Source of the DNA: Deltaproteobacteria bacterium
GTDB taxonomy: Bacteria > Myxococcota_A > UBA9042 > PHBI01 > JACKFB01
Assembly (NCBI GenBank): GCA_020632695.1
Contig: JACKFB010000015.1
Coordinates: 1-64,000 of the forward strand
Reading direction: 5' to 3'
DNA length: 64,000 nt
Shown here piece after piece: positions 26,601-34,078 of the stretch. Every line of letters begins with the position of its first letter. The stretch's first letter is position 1. Made by a program: the position numbers and the translations under genes. The notes below the pieces were generated by a model. The model searched no databases, was not told the DNA's origin, and saw only the letters and a program-made list of their open reading frames with translations.

Positions 26601-29012
26601 CTCGGGCTGGACCTGCACGCGCGGCAGGGGGCCGGCCCCGGCGCCGAGGCGCCGCTGCAGCACCTCTACGCGACCTTCGTGCACCACTGGCGCAACCCCT
26701 GGACGGACACCCTGACGCGCATGGAGCGTGCGCGAACGCTGGCGCTCCAGACCGGCAACTACGAGACGGCGGGCTGGACCGCGATGAACGTGCCGTGGCT
26801 GGCCTTCGCCTGCGGGCGGCCGCTGCACGAGGCCCGAGCGGCCGCGCGGCGCAACCTGGAGATCGCGCGGGACACCGTCAAGCACGTCGACATCGTGCAG
26901 GCGCTCACGTGGACCGGCTTGCAGATCGCGAAGTTGACGGGGCACAGCGGCGACGACGACGTGGTAGCCGCTGACGGCGCGAGCGAGGAGGTGCTGCTCG
27001 AGCGCCTGCAGCACTTCGTGCCGATGCTGGCGGCCAACCGGGTCCAGCGCCTGGGCGTGTCCTGCATCCTGGGCGACTGGGAGCAGGCGCGGGCGGATCT
27101 GGAGGCGTTGGAGCAGATCCTCCCGGCCGCGGCCGGGTCGATCTGGGTGGTGGAGGGGACCTTCTACGGCGCGCTGGTGCGCGCGGCGCTGCTGGCACGG
27201 GGTGCCGGTGAGGGGCGAGAGGCCTCCCTGGCGCGGATCGCCGAGGCCGAGGGAGCGCTGGCGGGCTTCGCCGGGCACAGCGCGCACAACGTGGCGGCCA
27301 AGCACCGGCTGGTGCTCGCCGAGCTGCGCGCCCTCGAGGGCCGCGGCGAGGAGGCGGCGCCGATCTATGAGGAGGCGGTGAGCCTGGCGCGCGAGCACGG
27401 ACAGCTCGCCGTGGAGGCGCTGGCCTGCGAGCGCGCGGCGGCCTTCCACGAGGCCGCCGGGCGCGAGCGCATGGCGCGCACCTATCACCAGGACGCCCAC
27501 TACGCCTGGGTGCGTTGGGGCGCACGGGCGCGGGTCGAGGCGCTGGAGAAGCGGCGGCCGGAGCTGCGCGGGCGCGACATGGGCACCTCGATGCGCGGGA
27601 CGGTCACGACCCACCAGGGCGACCTGGACATCGCCGCGGTGCTGGCGGCGACGCGCGCCATCTCGGGTGAGATCGTGCTCGAGGATCTGCTGGCGCGCGT
27701 GATGACCACGGTGATCGCCAACGCCGGCGCCGAGCGGGGCAGCCTCATCCTGCGTCGCGGCGGCGAGCTGCTCATCGAGGCGCACGTCGCGGCGGCCGGG
27801 GAGGCGCCCGCGGTGCTGCGCTCGGTCCCCCTGGACGAGGGCATGCTGCCGGCCTCGGTCGTCCGCTACGTCGCCCGCTCGGCGGAGCGGCTGGTGCTCG
27901 ACGACGCCTCCTCGAGCGCGCGCTTCGCCAACGACCCCTACATCGTGTCGCGCGGGCCGCGCTCGGTGCTGTGTACGCCGATCACCGAGCAGAACCGCCT
28001 GGTCGGCGTGCTCTACCTCGAGAACCGGCTGGTCTCGAACTGCTTCACCGCCGACCGCTGCGCGCTGCTGGACGTGCTCAGCGCCCAGGCCGCCATCTCG
28101 ATCTCGAACGCGCTGCTCTTCCGCCACCAGGAGGAGATGGCCGAGTCCATGCGCCGCTTCGTGCCCCAGCGCCTGCTGCACCTGCTGGGCAAGGAGAGCA
28201 TCCTCGACGTGCGGCTGGGAGACGCGGTCGAGCGCCCGATGACCGTGCTCTTCGCCGACATCCGGGGCTTCACGCCGCTCTCGGCCCAGATGGAGCCGCA
28301 GGCGGTCTTCGACTTCCTGAACGCCTACCTGGCCGAGGTGGGGCCCGTCATCCGCGCCCACGGCGGGTTCATCGACAAGTACATCGGCGACGCGGTGATG
28401 GCGCTCTTCCCCGACTCGCCCGAGCACGCGGTGGGCGCGGCGCTCGCGCTCACCGAGGTGGTCGCCCGCCACAACCAGCGCCACGCCGCGCGGGATGCGC
28501 CGCCGCTGCGGGTGGGGCTGGGCGTGCACCACGGCCTCACGATGGTCGGGACCATCGGCGAGCGCATGCGCCTGGAGGGCACCGTCATCTCCGACACCGT
28601 CAACACCGCGTCGCGCCTGGAGGGCATGACCAAGGTGCTCGGGGCCGACGTGCTCTGCAGCGCGTCGGCCTTCGCCGCGGTCGCCGAGCCGAGCCGGTTC
28701 CCCCACCGCTACGTGGGCGCGCTGCACCTCAGAGGTCGCGAGGAGACCCTGCCCGTGGTGGAGCTGTTGTCCACCGCGGACAGCGGCACCGTGGACCGAC
28801 GCATGGCCACCCGCGAACGCTTCGAGGCGGCCGCGCGTGCCCTGGACGCTGGCGACGCGGCGGCGGCGCGACGGGGCTTCACGGAGGTCCTGGACGAGAC
28901 CCCCCGAGGACCGGGTCGCCGAGGCGCTGCGCGACCTGGCCCCGGGCGCCTGAGCCGGGGGCCGCGCGCGGCGAACGGGAGCAGTGGCGACGGCCGATGG
29001 GCGATCGTATAG
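23682..29012 (+). CDS. Ser/Thr kinase-AAA ATPase-GAF-class III adenylate cyclase sensor
   Basis: About 1,776 aa. The kinase domain is at 1-270 (K36, HRD at 126-128, but DFD at 147-149 instead of DFG, and GTLPYISPEQTGRMNR, typical of the large cyanobacterial/myxobacterial kinase-ATPase sensors). A STAND/AAA-type ATPase follows from ~300 (P-loop K334, Walker B FLDDLQWAD ~455), then a helical TPR-like region to ~1300, GAF (~1320-1480) and a class III cyclase (~1515-1690). The cyclase has metal Asp1526 and Asp1570, adenine-selecting Lys1566, and Asn1641/Arg1645, so it looks active on ATP. GTG at 23682 follows GGAGGG; the ATG at 23646 is an alternative. The last ~40 residues are unlike the family: removing one C from the run at 28890-28895 would end the protein with PEDRVAEALRDLAPGA at 28954. 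It lies 72 bp after the PKS gene, possibly co-transcribed. Confidence 0.85.
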   Translation: MPRFKGYRVAGVVHVGGISTIYRAIRESDGLPVVLKWLSAPAPGLSDLARFRGAWEITRDLDTPGVCEVLGLEEHERRPLLVMRDHGGMSVAERMRLGSLSLVEALTIATGVAETLARVHHAGVVHRDVNPGNILLSADGASTELIDFDLASRLRVERVEAQSVRNLSGTLPYISPEQTGRMNRTVDHRTDLYSLGASLYEMLTGALPFTDNDPAALIHAHLAVAPRPPHALDPRVPEAVSAIVMKLMAKAPEDRYQGAAGLRADLSRCLEAVRSGAPLPPFELGEGDVSPRLRVSQRLYGREAEADTLLGAFGRAARDRAELVAVEGPSGVGKSSLVRELYRPIAARRGRFVWGKYDQLNEVPYAGLADALAELVRDVLAEPEHEIARWRGRLEEALEGAGSVVAELCPELELVIGPQAPAPALGPAEAQNRFQRALVRFIQAFARPEHPLAIFLDDLQWADPPTLEILSRLLGERRSRHLLVIGAWRPQEVGAAHPLHQTLDAVAAGGTAITRLCLEPLGRPGVAALLADTLGLEPDQVGELAAVVFAKTAGNPFFLERFVTALADDGGLYFDAASGRWAWDLERVRGGGVADNVAALMARRLQSLDPSVCELLRLAACIGAHFDLRTLSVIAGQSPGAVAELLWPAIQEDLVDPLGDTWRMVPLLGTPEAAELRDGAAVIYRFIHDRVHEAAYALVAESERAGVHLRIGRLLRGELRDGDSSDRLFDLVNQLDRGRALLDSAEERLALARLNLEAGERAMGSAAYSAARRYFRMGRALLPGDAWATRHALSWALVRLDAEVALVLGEFEEAAAHHELLAEHAASRAQEVDVHLMRMDRLMRASDSEGTIAEGIRALAKFGFEAPTSEAGWGDAIGREAMAVAQRLDGVEVAGLAALPAATEEAVILEMRVLSRMGTPAYNFPHVLAFVTHRLVRLALEHGSTPETPMAYMLFGFLACMQGDFVRGDAFGRLGLDLHARQGAGPGAEAPLQHLYATFVHHWRNPWTDTLTRMERARTLALQTGNYETAGWTAMNVPWLAFACGRPLHEARAAARRNLEIARDTVKHVDIVQALTWTGLQIAKLTGHSGDDDVVAADGASEEVLLERLQHFVPMLAANRVQRLGVSCILGDWEQARADLEALEQILPAAAGSIWVVEGTFYGALVRAALLARGAGEGREASLARIAEAEGALAGFAGHSAHNVAAKHRLVLAELRALEGRGEEAAPIYEEAVSLAREHGQLAVEALACERAAAFHEAAGRERMARTYHQDAHYAWVRWGARARVEALEKRRPELRGRDMGTSMRGTVTTHQGDLDIAAVLAATRAISGEIVLEDLLARVMTTVIANAGAERGSLILRRGGELLIEAHVAAAGEAPAVLRSVPLDEGMLPASVVRYVARSAERLVLDDASSSARFANDPYIVSRGPRSVLCTPITEQNRLVGVLYLENRLVSNCFTADRCALLDVLSAQAAISISNALLFRHQEEMAESMRRFVPQRLLHLLGKESILDVRLGDAVERPMTVLFADIRGFTPLSAQMEPQAVFDFLNAYLAEVGPVIRAHGGFIDKYIGDAVMALFPDSPEHAVGAALALTEVVARHNQRHAARDAPPLRVGLGVHHGLTMVGTIGERMRLEGTVISDTVNTASRLEGMTKVLGADVLCSASAFAAVAEPSRFPHRYVGALHLRGREETLPVVELLSTADSGTVDRRMATRERFEAAARALDAGDAAAARRGFTEVLDETPRGPGRRGAARPGPGRLSRGPRAANGSSGDGRWAIV

Positions 29013-29019
29013 TCGCGCC

Positions 29020-30381
29020 ATGCGTACCACCCGACTCATCCTCGTCGCCTCCGCCGCCCTCGCGGCGCTCACTCGTCCCCTGGTCGGCTGCACCGACGAC
29101 GCGCCCGAGTGCGGTGACCCTCAGATGGAGGACGTCACCGAGCCACCGGACGTCGCGCTGGCGGTGGGCGCCACCACCTCGGTGGCCGTCCACGTCTTCG
29201 ACGCGTGCGGCGACATGCCGGGCGTGTCGGTGGACTTCCAGGTCACCCTGGGCGGAGGCGCGGTGAGCGCCGCGTCCGTCACCACCGGCGCCGACGGGAG
29301 GGCCACGACGAGCTGGACCCTGAGCGCGTCGCCGGTGCGCCAGGAGCTGAGCGCCTCCGCTTCGGGGCTGGCCGAGGCGCCCGCGACCGACCCGACGCTG
29401 GACTGGTTCGTGCTGGCCGCCCCGCTGCCCACCGCCGACCTGCAGACCTTCGGCGACGTGGAGGGCTTCCTCCAGGCCGAGGGGTTCGGCGGCTCCACCG
29501 AGGATCTCGCCTTCGTCGGCGAGGGCGACTCCGCCCGCCTGGTGATGGGCGCGCCCGAGGGGTTGCTCGAGGTCGCTCCCGACGGCACCGTCACCCGACG
29601 CACGCTCAGCGGAGAGCCGGTGGGCCGCGCCTGGGGCATCGCCGCGGGCGCCGACGGGGCGCTCTGGGCCGTCGACGCCGGCGCCTCGACCATCGTCCAC
29701 ATCGACAAGGACGGTGCGGTCACCACCCGGCTCACCGACGACGGGACGGTACCGCTGGTCGGCCCGAACTACATCGCGGTGGGCCCCGACGGCGACGTCT
29801 ACATCACCGACCCCTGCCTGGGTGAGCTCATCCGCTTCGACCCGGACACCGACACGGTCGTGGACGTGGAGGTCTTCGATCGCTCCACCGACGGTGGCCC
29901 CAACGGGCTGGCCTTCGGGCGGGACGGGCGCCTCTACGGCATGACCGAGAACACGGTCGCCCTGTGCTCCCAGGCGGGCGTCGCCGAGCCGGACGACCCG
30001 CTGGCGCAGCTCTTCGTCATCGAGGTGACGGCCACCGGCTTCGGCGCTCGCGAGGCGCTGGCCACCGGGCTCGGCGTCTTCGGCGACGGGCTGGCCTTCG
30101 ACGCCGAGGACAACCTCTACATGGTGGTCGACACCGTGGATCTGGAGAACTTCGCGCTGGAGGCCAGCTACGTCCTGGTGCGCCGCGCCCAGAGCGGCGA
30201 GGTGGTGCGGCTGCTCGACTCGTCGCCCAACGTCATCGCCAACGTCGCCTTCGGCCGCGGACCCTACGGCGAGACCACGCTCTACGCCTCCCTCTTGCAG
30301 ATCCCGTTCCTGACGCCGGACGCGAAGCGTGGCCTGCGCCGCATCGAGCTCGGCATCCCGGGGCTGCCCCTGTCCCACTGA
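29020..30381 (+). CDS. Lipoprotein with Big-like and SMP-30/NHL-type propeller domains
   Basis: 453-aa exported protein with lipobox PLVGC (C24). Residues ~35-125 form an Ig-like strand pattern (VAVHVFDACGDMPGVSVDFQVT, a Big-1-like extracellular module; only part quoted). From ~150 to the end there are repeated GxDGxLWAVD, PDGDVYITDP and GRDGRLYGM blades, typical of six-bladed NHL/SMP-30/gluconolactonase-type propellers. No catalytic metal site can be assigned. The ATG follows the end of the kinase/cyclase frame by 7 bp but is probably an independent unit. It converges with the phosphoesterase downstream (22 bp gap). Confidence 0.75.
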   Translation: MRTTRLILVASAALAALTRPLVGCTDDAPECGDPQMEDVTEPPDVALAVGATTSVAVHVFDACGDMPGVSVDFQVTLGGGAVSAASVTTGADGRATTSWTLSASPVRQELSASASGLAEAPATDPTLDWFVLAAPLPTADLQTFGDVEGFLQAEGFGGSTEDLAFVGEGDSARLVMGAPEGLLEVAPDGTVTRRTLSGEPVGRAWGIAAGADGALWAVDAGASTIVHIDKDGAVTTRLTDDGTVPLVGPNYIAVGPDGDVYITDPCLGELIRFDPDTDTVVDVEVFDRSTDGGPNGLAFGRDGRLYGMTENTVALCSQAGVAEPDDPLAQLFVIEVTATGFGAREALATGLGVFGDGLAFDAEDNLYMVVDTVDLENFALEASYVLVRRAQSGEVVRLLDSSPNVIANVAFGRGPYGETTLYASLLQIPFLTPDAKRGLRRIELGIPGLPLSH

Positions 30382-30403
30382 TTGCTCGCCCGGCCGCTCG
30401 CTC

Positions 30404-31138
30404 TCAGAGCGTGAAGCGCCAGCGCCGGTCTTCGGCCCGCCCGGGCTCCCAGTGGCTGATCTCCCAGGTCTCGCCTGCGTCGGAGCTCCGGCGCACGGCG
30501 AAGACCACCTGGGTGCGGCCGTAGGGCTCGCCCAGCCCGCCGGCGTTCACGCACACCGTGTGGCCGAGCCGCTCGCAGCCGGGCGCCTCGTGGATGTGGC
30601 CCGAGACCATCAGCCCGCGGCCCCCCTCGGCCAGCTCGCGGATGGCGGCGCTGCCGGCGCTGTCTCCGTGGCGCGTGCGGTCCAGGCAGGTGCCGAGCGG
30701 CGGCGTGTGGCTGATCAGCACGTCCCAGGTCGGCAGCCGCCGCCGCCGCACCTCGTCCTCGCTCCACTCGTAGGGGAAGCCGAAGCGCGCCGGACCCGCG
30801 CCGCCCACGCCGGTCACGCGCAGCCCGGCGACCGTCGCCTCGCCACCGTCGACGTTGCCGGGCAGCGGCAGGTGCTCGGGGTCGTGGTTTCCGGGCACCC
30901 ACAGCACCGGCAGGCCGAGCCCTCGCACGTGCTCGACGACGCGAGCCACCGAGGCCGCGCGGAAGGCCAGGCTGGCCGCCGCATCGACCCGCAGGGCCAG
31001 CGGCGGCTCGGCGCCGATGTCGCCCACGAGCAGGACGGCGTCGAGCCCGGCCTCGGCGCGCACCCGCTCCAGCACGGGGTCCAGTCGGTCGAAGCGCGCG
31101 TGGATATCGCCGATGACGGCCAGCGCCGCGGTGGTCAC
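30404..31138 (-). CDS. Calcineurin-like metallophosphoesterase
   Basis: 244-aa protein with the full set of class I phosphoesterase motifs in order: GDIHARFD (near residue 9), VGDIG, GNHDPEH, SHTPP and GHIHEAPG. These residues coordinate two metals. Substrate could be DNA ends, phosphoprotein or nucleotides. The GTG start lies 8 bp after the stop of the HerA-like ATPase gene, with no room for a promoter, so the two are almost certainly translated from one message. Confidence 0.85.
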   Translation of the reverse strand: MTTAALAVIGDIHARFDRLDPVLERVRAEAGLDAVLLVGDIGAEPPLALRVDAAASLAFRAASVARVVEHVRGLGLPVLWVPGNHDPEHLPLPGNVDGGEATVAGLRVTGVGGAGPARFGFPYEWSEDEVRRRRLPTWDVLISHTPPLGTCLDRTRHGDSAGSAAIRELAEGGRGLMVSGHIHEAPGCERLGHTVCVNAGGLGEPYGRTQVVFAVRRSSDAGETWEISHWEPGRAEDRRWRFTL

Positions 31139-31146
31139 CTGGCCGG

Positions 31147-33564
31147 TCAATGGCTGGGTATCCAGAGGATGCCGAACCAGCTCACTCGGGTGCGGTCGCG
31201 GTCCAGGGTCAGCAGCTCCATGCGGCAGGACGCCAGGTGGTCGATGTCGGCGAACTCGGTGTCGGCCAGGCTGCGCTCGCGTTCGGCGGCGGCTGCGTCC
31301 CTGGCCGCCTCCATCTCGCGATAGCTCTGCATCCGCAGGCGCGCGCCGTCCTTGGCCCGCGAGAGCTTGTCGGTCTCGCCCCGCTCGCTCAGCCAGCGGA
31401 TCTCCCGCGCCGACATCTCCAGCTCCTCGCGCAGGCCGTCCAGGCGGCGCTGCCAGATGGCGGCCTCCACGCTGCGAGGGCCCGCGTCCGCGTCGCGCAG
31501 CCGCTCGGCCGCCAGGCGCAGCCGCGTGGCCAACCGCTCGCGGAACGCCTCCAGAGGCTCGCCCGGTTCGCCGTGCAGGCTGAGGGGCGGGCACACCGGC
31601 ACCGAGACGCGCCCGGTGGCCGCCAGCTCGTCGGCGAAGCGTTCGCGCAACCGCTCGACCTTGGCCCGGCGGTCGAGCCATGCCGGAAGCAGGTCGAAGG
31701 CGGTGCCCGGCTCGGCGGCCGGCTCGAGCCAGGCCTCGGGGACCTCGACCCCCGGCCCCGGGAAGCGCACCGCGCTGGGCAGGTAGGGCAGGGGGTACAC
31801 GACGCGGGTGAGCAGGTCTCCGCCCACCGACTTGCCGGCGTCGTTGCGCCACATCAGGCGCGCCCGACATAGAAGCGCCGGTTGGTAGGTGACCGTCCCG
31901 GTGCTGGCGGCGATGGGGCCGAGCCCGACGGCCTCCCGCGCGGCCGGGTCGCGCAGCCACTCGCGGCCCAGGAAGCGGGCGTCCACGCCCTCGGGGGTGC
32001 CGCCCACCAGGGCGCTGGCCAGCTCGGGCCGGGGATCGGGCGGCCGGGTGCGGGGCGAGGCCGCGCTCAGCTCGGTGCCGCGTCCGGGGGGCCGCGGCGT
32101 CGCGCGCCGGTCGCTCATGGGCCCGGAGCGGCCCAGCGGTCCGAGCCGCGGGTCGGTGGTGAGGTTGTAGAAGCCGGCGCTCTCGGCCCGCTCGATCTCG
32201 TGGCGGGTCAGCGGCCCCCGCAGGTTCGACATGCAGAAGCGCGTCTTCAGGACGGGCTGCTCGTCGGTGTGGGCGTTGCTCAGCACGAACTGGCGCCCCT
32301 CGAGGCCCGCGACCCGGCGGCTCAGCGCGCCGCGGTCCAGCGCCTTCCCGTGTCCCGACGCCGCGGCGGTGAGCCCGTCGAGGATGCGCTCCAGGTCCTG
32401 CTCGGTCTGGAGCTTGCCGACGAACCAGGTGCCGGCGTTGGTCAGCGCCTTGTAGTCGACGTCCACCGGGTTCTGGGTGGCCAGCAGCGTGCCCAGGCCG
32501 AAGGCGCGGGCCTGCTTGAGCAGCGTCAACAACGGACGCTTCGAGGGCGGGTTGAGCGGGTGCGGCGGCAGATAGCCGGTGACCTCGTCCATGTAGACCA
32601 GCGCGCGCAGCTCGCCGCTGCCGGGCTGGGTGCGCATCCAGGCGACGATGCGCTCGAGCAGCAGCGTGACGAAGCTCATGCGCTCCGAGTCCGACAGGTG
32701 CGCGATGGTGAAGATGGAGGTGCGGCTGCCGGCGTCGTTGCGCGCGAAGAGCTGGTCGATGTCCAGGGGCGCGCCGGTGAGCCACTGGGCGAAGGCGGGG
32801 CTGGCGATGAGCCCGTTGAGGCGCATCGCGAGCTGCTGGCGGGCCTTCTTGGGGAAGAACTGCTCGAGCTCGAAGACCCCCAGGCGGTCGAAGGGCGGGT
32901 CGCTCACCGCGCGGATGAGATCGGCCAGCTCGATGGCGTGGCCGCGCTCCCAGGCGTGGGTGAGGATGTTCGCGATGAGGATGGACTCGCGCGAGCGCAG
33001 CGGGTCGGCGTCCACGTCGATGAGGCCCAGCAGCGCGGCGACCAAGCCGCTGACCAGCTCGGCGCGCTCCTCGCCGGGCATCTGGGCGTAGTCCCCCGGC
33101 GGGTCGAAGCGGTCCAGCAGGCTCACCGGCACGCCGGCCGACGAACCCGGCGTGTAGATCGTGATGTTGGTGCGTTCGCGCAGCCGGCGGATGTCCGCCT
33201 CTCCCAGGCCCGACCCCTCGAGGCCTCGGCGCCACAGCGCCGCGCGCGCGGCGCCCGCCTTCGACGCGTCGCCCCCCGCGGCCTCGGCGGCCGACGGGTC
33301 CAACCACTCGGTGAAGTGCGAGGCGTCCAGGTCCGGCCACGAGAGCGCCAGGTTGGTGAGGTCGCCCTTGGGATCGATGGCGATGGTGGGGATGTCGTGT
33401 AGCGCGGCCTCCTCGAGCAGCCCGACGCAGAGCCCCGTCTTGCCGCTGCCGGTCATCCCGAACACCAACCCGTGGGTGGTCAGGTGCTTCGGCTCGTAGA
33501 GCACGCGCTCGTCGGTGGTCCCACCGGCCTCGGTGTCCACGGCCTTGCCCAGATAGAAAGCCAC
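31147..33564 (-). CDS. HerA/DUF87-type ATPase with long C-terminal helical region
   Basis: 805-aa P-loop ATPase of the HerA-FtsK group. It begins MAFYLGKAVD; the Walker A GMTGSGKTG is at 36-44, an early DPKGDLTNL follows, Walker B is ALVYMDEVTGY (~320), and a LLATQNPVDVDYK sensor-like motif follows. HerA-like proteins act as hexameric DNA translocases. Residues ~460-805 are not part of the core: a Pro/Arg-rich linker, a beta-rich block and a Lys/Glu/Arg-rich helical stretch (~640-780) that may form coiled coils. The GTG start has GAGG 9 bases upstream. It lies between a small conserved protein gene and a metallophosphoesterase gene, all on the minus strand and tightly packed. Confidence 0.82.
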   Translation of the reverse strand: MAFYLGKAVDTEAGGTTDERVLYEPKHLTTHGLVFGMTGSGKTGLCVGLLEEAALHDIPTIAIDPKGDLTNLALSWPDLDASHFTEWLDPSAAEAAGGDASKAGAARAALWRRGLEGSGLGEADIRRLRERTNITIYTPGSSAGVPVSLLDRFDPPGDYAQMPGEERAELVSGLVAALLGLIDVDADPLRSRESILIANILTHAWERGHAIELADLIRAVSDPPFDRLGVFELEQFFPKKARQQLAMRLNGLIASPAFAQWLTGAPLDIDQLFARNDAGSRTSIFTIAHLSDSERMSFVTLLLERIVAWMRTQPGSGELRALVYMDEVTGYLPPHPLNPPSKRPLLTLLKQARAFGLGTLLATQNPVDVDYKALTNAGTWFVGKLQTEQDLERILDGLTAAASGHGKALDRGALSRRVAGLEGRQFVLSNAHTDEQPVLKTRFCMSNLRGPLTRHEIERAESAGFYNLTTDPRLGPLGRSGPMSDRRATPRPPGRGTELSAASPRTRPPDPRPELASALVGGTPEGVDARFLGREWLRDPAAREAVGLGPIAASTGTVTYQPALLCRARLMWRNDAGKSVGGDLLTRVVYPLPYLPSAVRFPGPGVEVPEAWLEPAAEPGTAFDLLPAWLDRRAKVERLRERFADELAATGRVSVPVCPPLSLHGEPGEPLEAFRERLATRLRLAAERLRDADAGPRSVEAAIWQRRLDGLREELEMSAREIRWLSERGETDKLSRAKDGARLRMQSYREMEAARDAAAAERERSLADTEFADIDHLASCRMELLTLDRDRTRVSWFGILWIPSH

Positions 33565-33603
33565 GCGTCGTACCTCGTCGGTCGGTCAGGAGCCCGTAGG
33601 CCC

Positions 33604-33993
33604 TCAGTTCAGCATCCGGCGATCGGCGACGGTCTTCTTGCCCCAGATGGCGTCCCAGCCCTCGCGGAAATGCGGTGTCGACACGCGCGCCGGGCCGGCG
33701 TGGGTGCGCTGGGCCGTGCGCGCTTCGGAGGGCGGAGCCGTGGCCTCACCCGCGTCGGGGGGGCGGGCGCCCGGCGCGGCGACCTCGACCTTCACGTCGA
33801 AGAGCGCCGGCAGCTCGGGCCGCGGGCTCAGCCTCACCAGCTCACCGGTGAGCGCCTGGCCCGACACCACCGGCCGGATGCAGCCGATCTCCAGCCGCCC
33901 CTCGCGCTGCCTGAGCACGCGCGTCCCCTGCCCGTCGGGCGCAGGGCCCTGCACCAGGAGCACATCGCGAGGTCCTTCGGCGTCGTCGCTCAT
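33604..33993 (-). CDS. Small conserved-looking protein, first gene of the HerA operon
   Basis: 129-aa soluble protein with no recognisable family. The N-terminal half reads as strands (DVLLVQGPAPDGQGTRVLRQ, LEIGCIRPVV, GELVRLSPRP), then an Ala/Pro-rich linker and a conserved-looking tail HFREGWDAIWGKKTVADRR. It ends 39 bp before the ATPase start. The position suggests a partner or regulator of the ATPase/phosphoesterase pair; that is inference from spacing only. Confidence 0.7.
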   Translation of the reverse strand: MSDDAEGPRDVLLVQGPAPDGQGTRVLRQREGRLEIGCIRPVVSGQALTGELVRLSPRPELPALFDVKVEVAAPGARPPDAGEATAPPSEARTAQRTHAGPARVSTPHFREGWDAIWGKKTVADRRMLN

Positions 33994-34078
33994 GCCCGCA
34001 TACTAGCCGCCCCCTGGCGCCGTCGCCAGGAGCCGCCGGGCGCGGCCGCTCCGAAGGGGGGGCGCGCGGCTGCGGCCG

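Noticed and set aside
19401..29093. Uninterrupted 3,230-codon minus-strand frame
   Set aside because: It is the antisense of the NRPS, PKS and sensor genes, has no domain motifs, and is rich in Gly/Arg/His/Gln as expected from GC-rich shadow frames.
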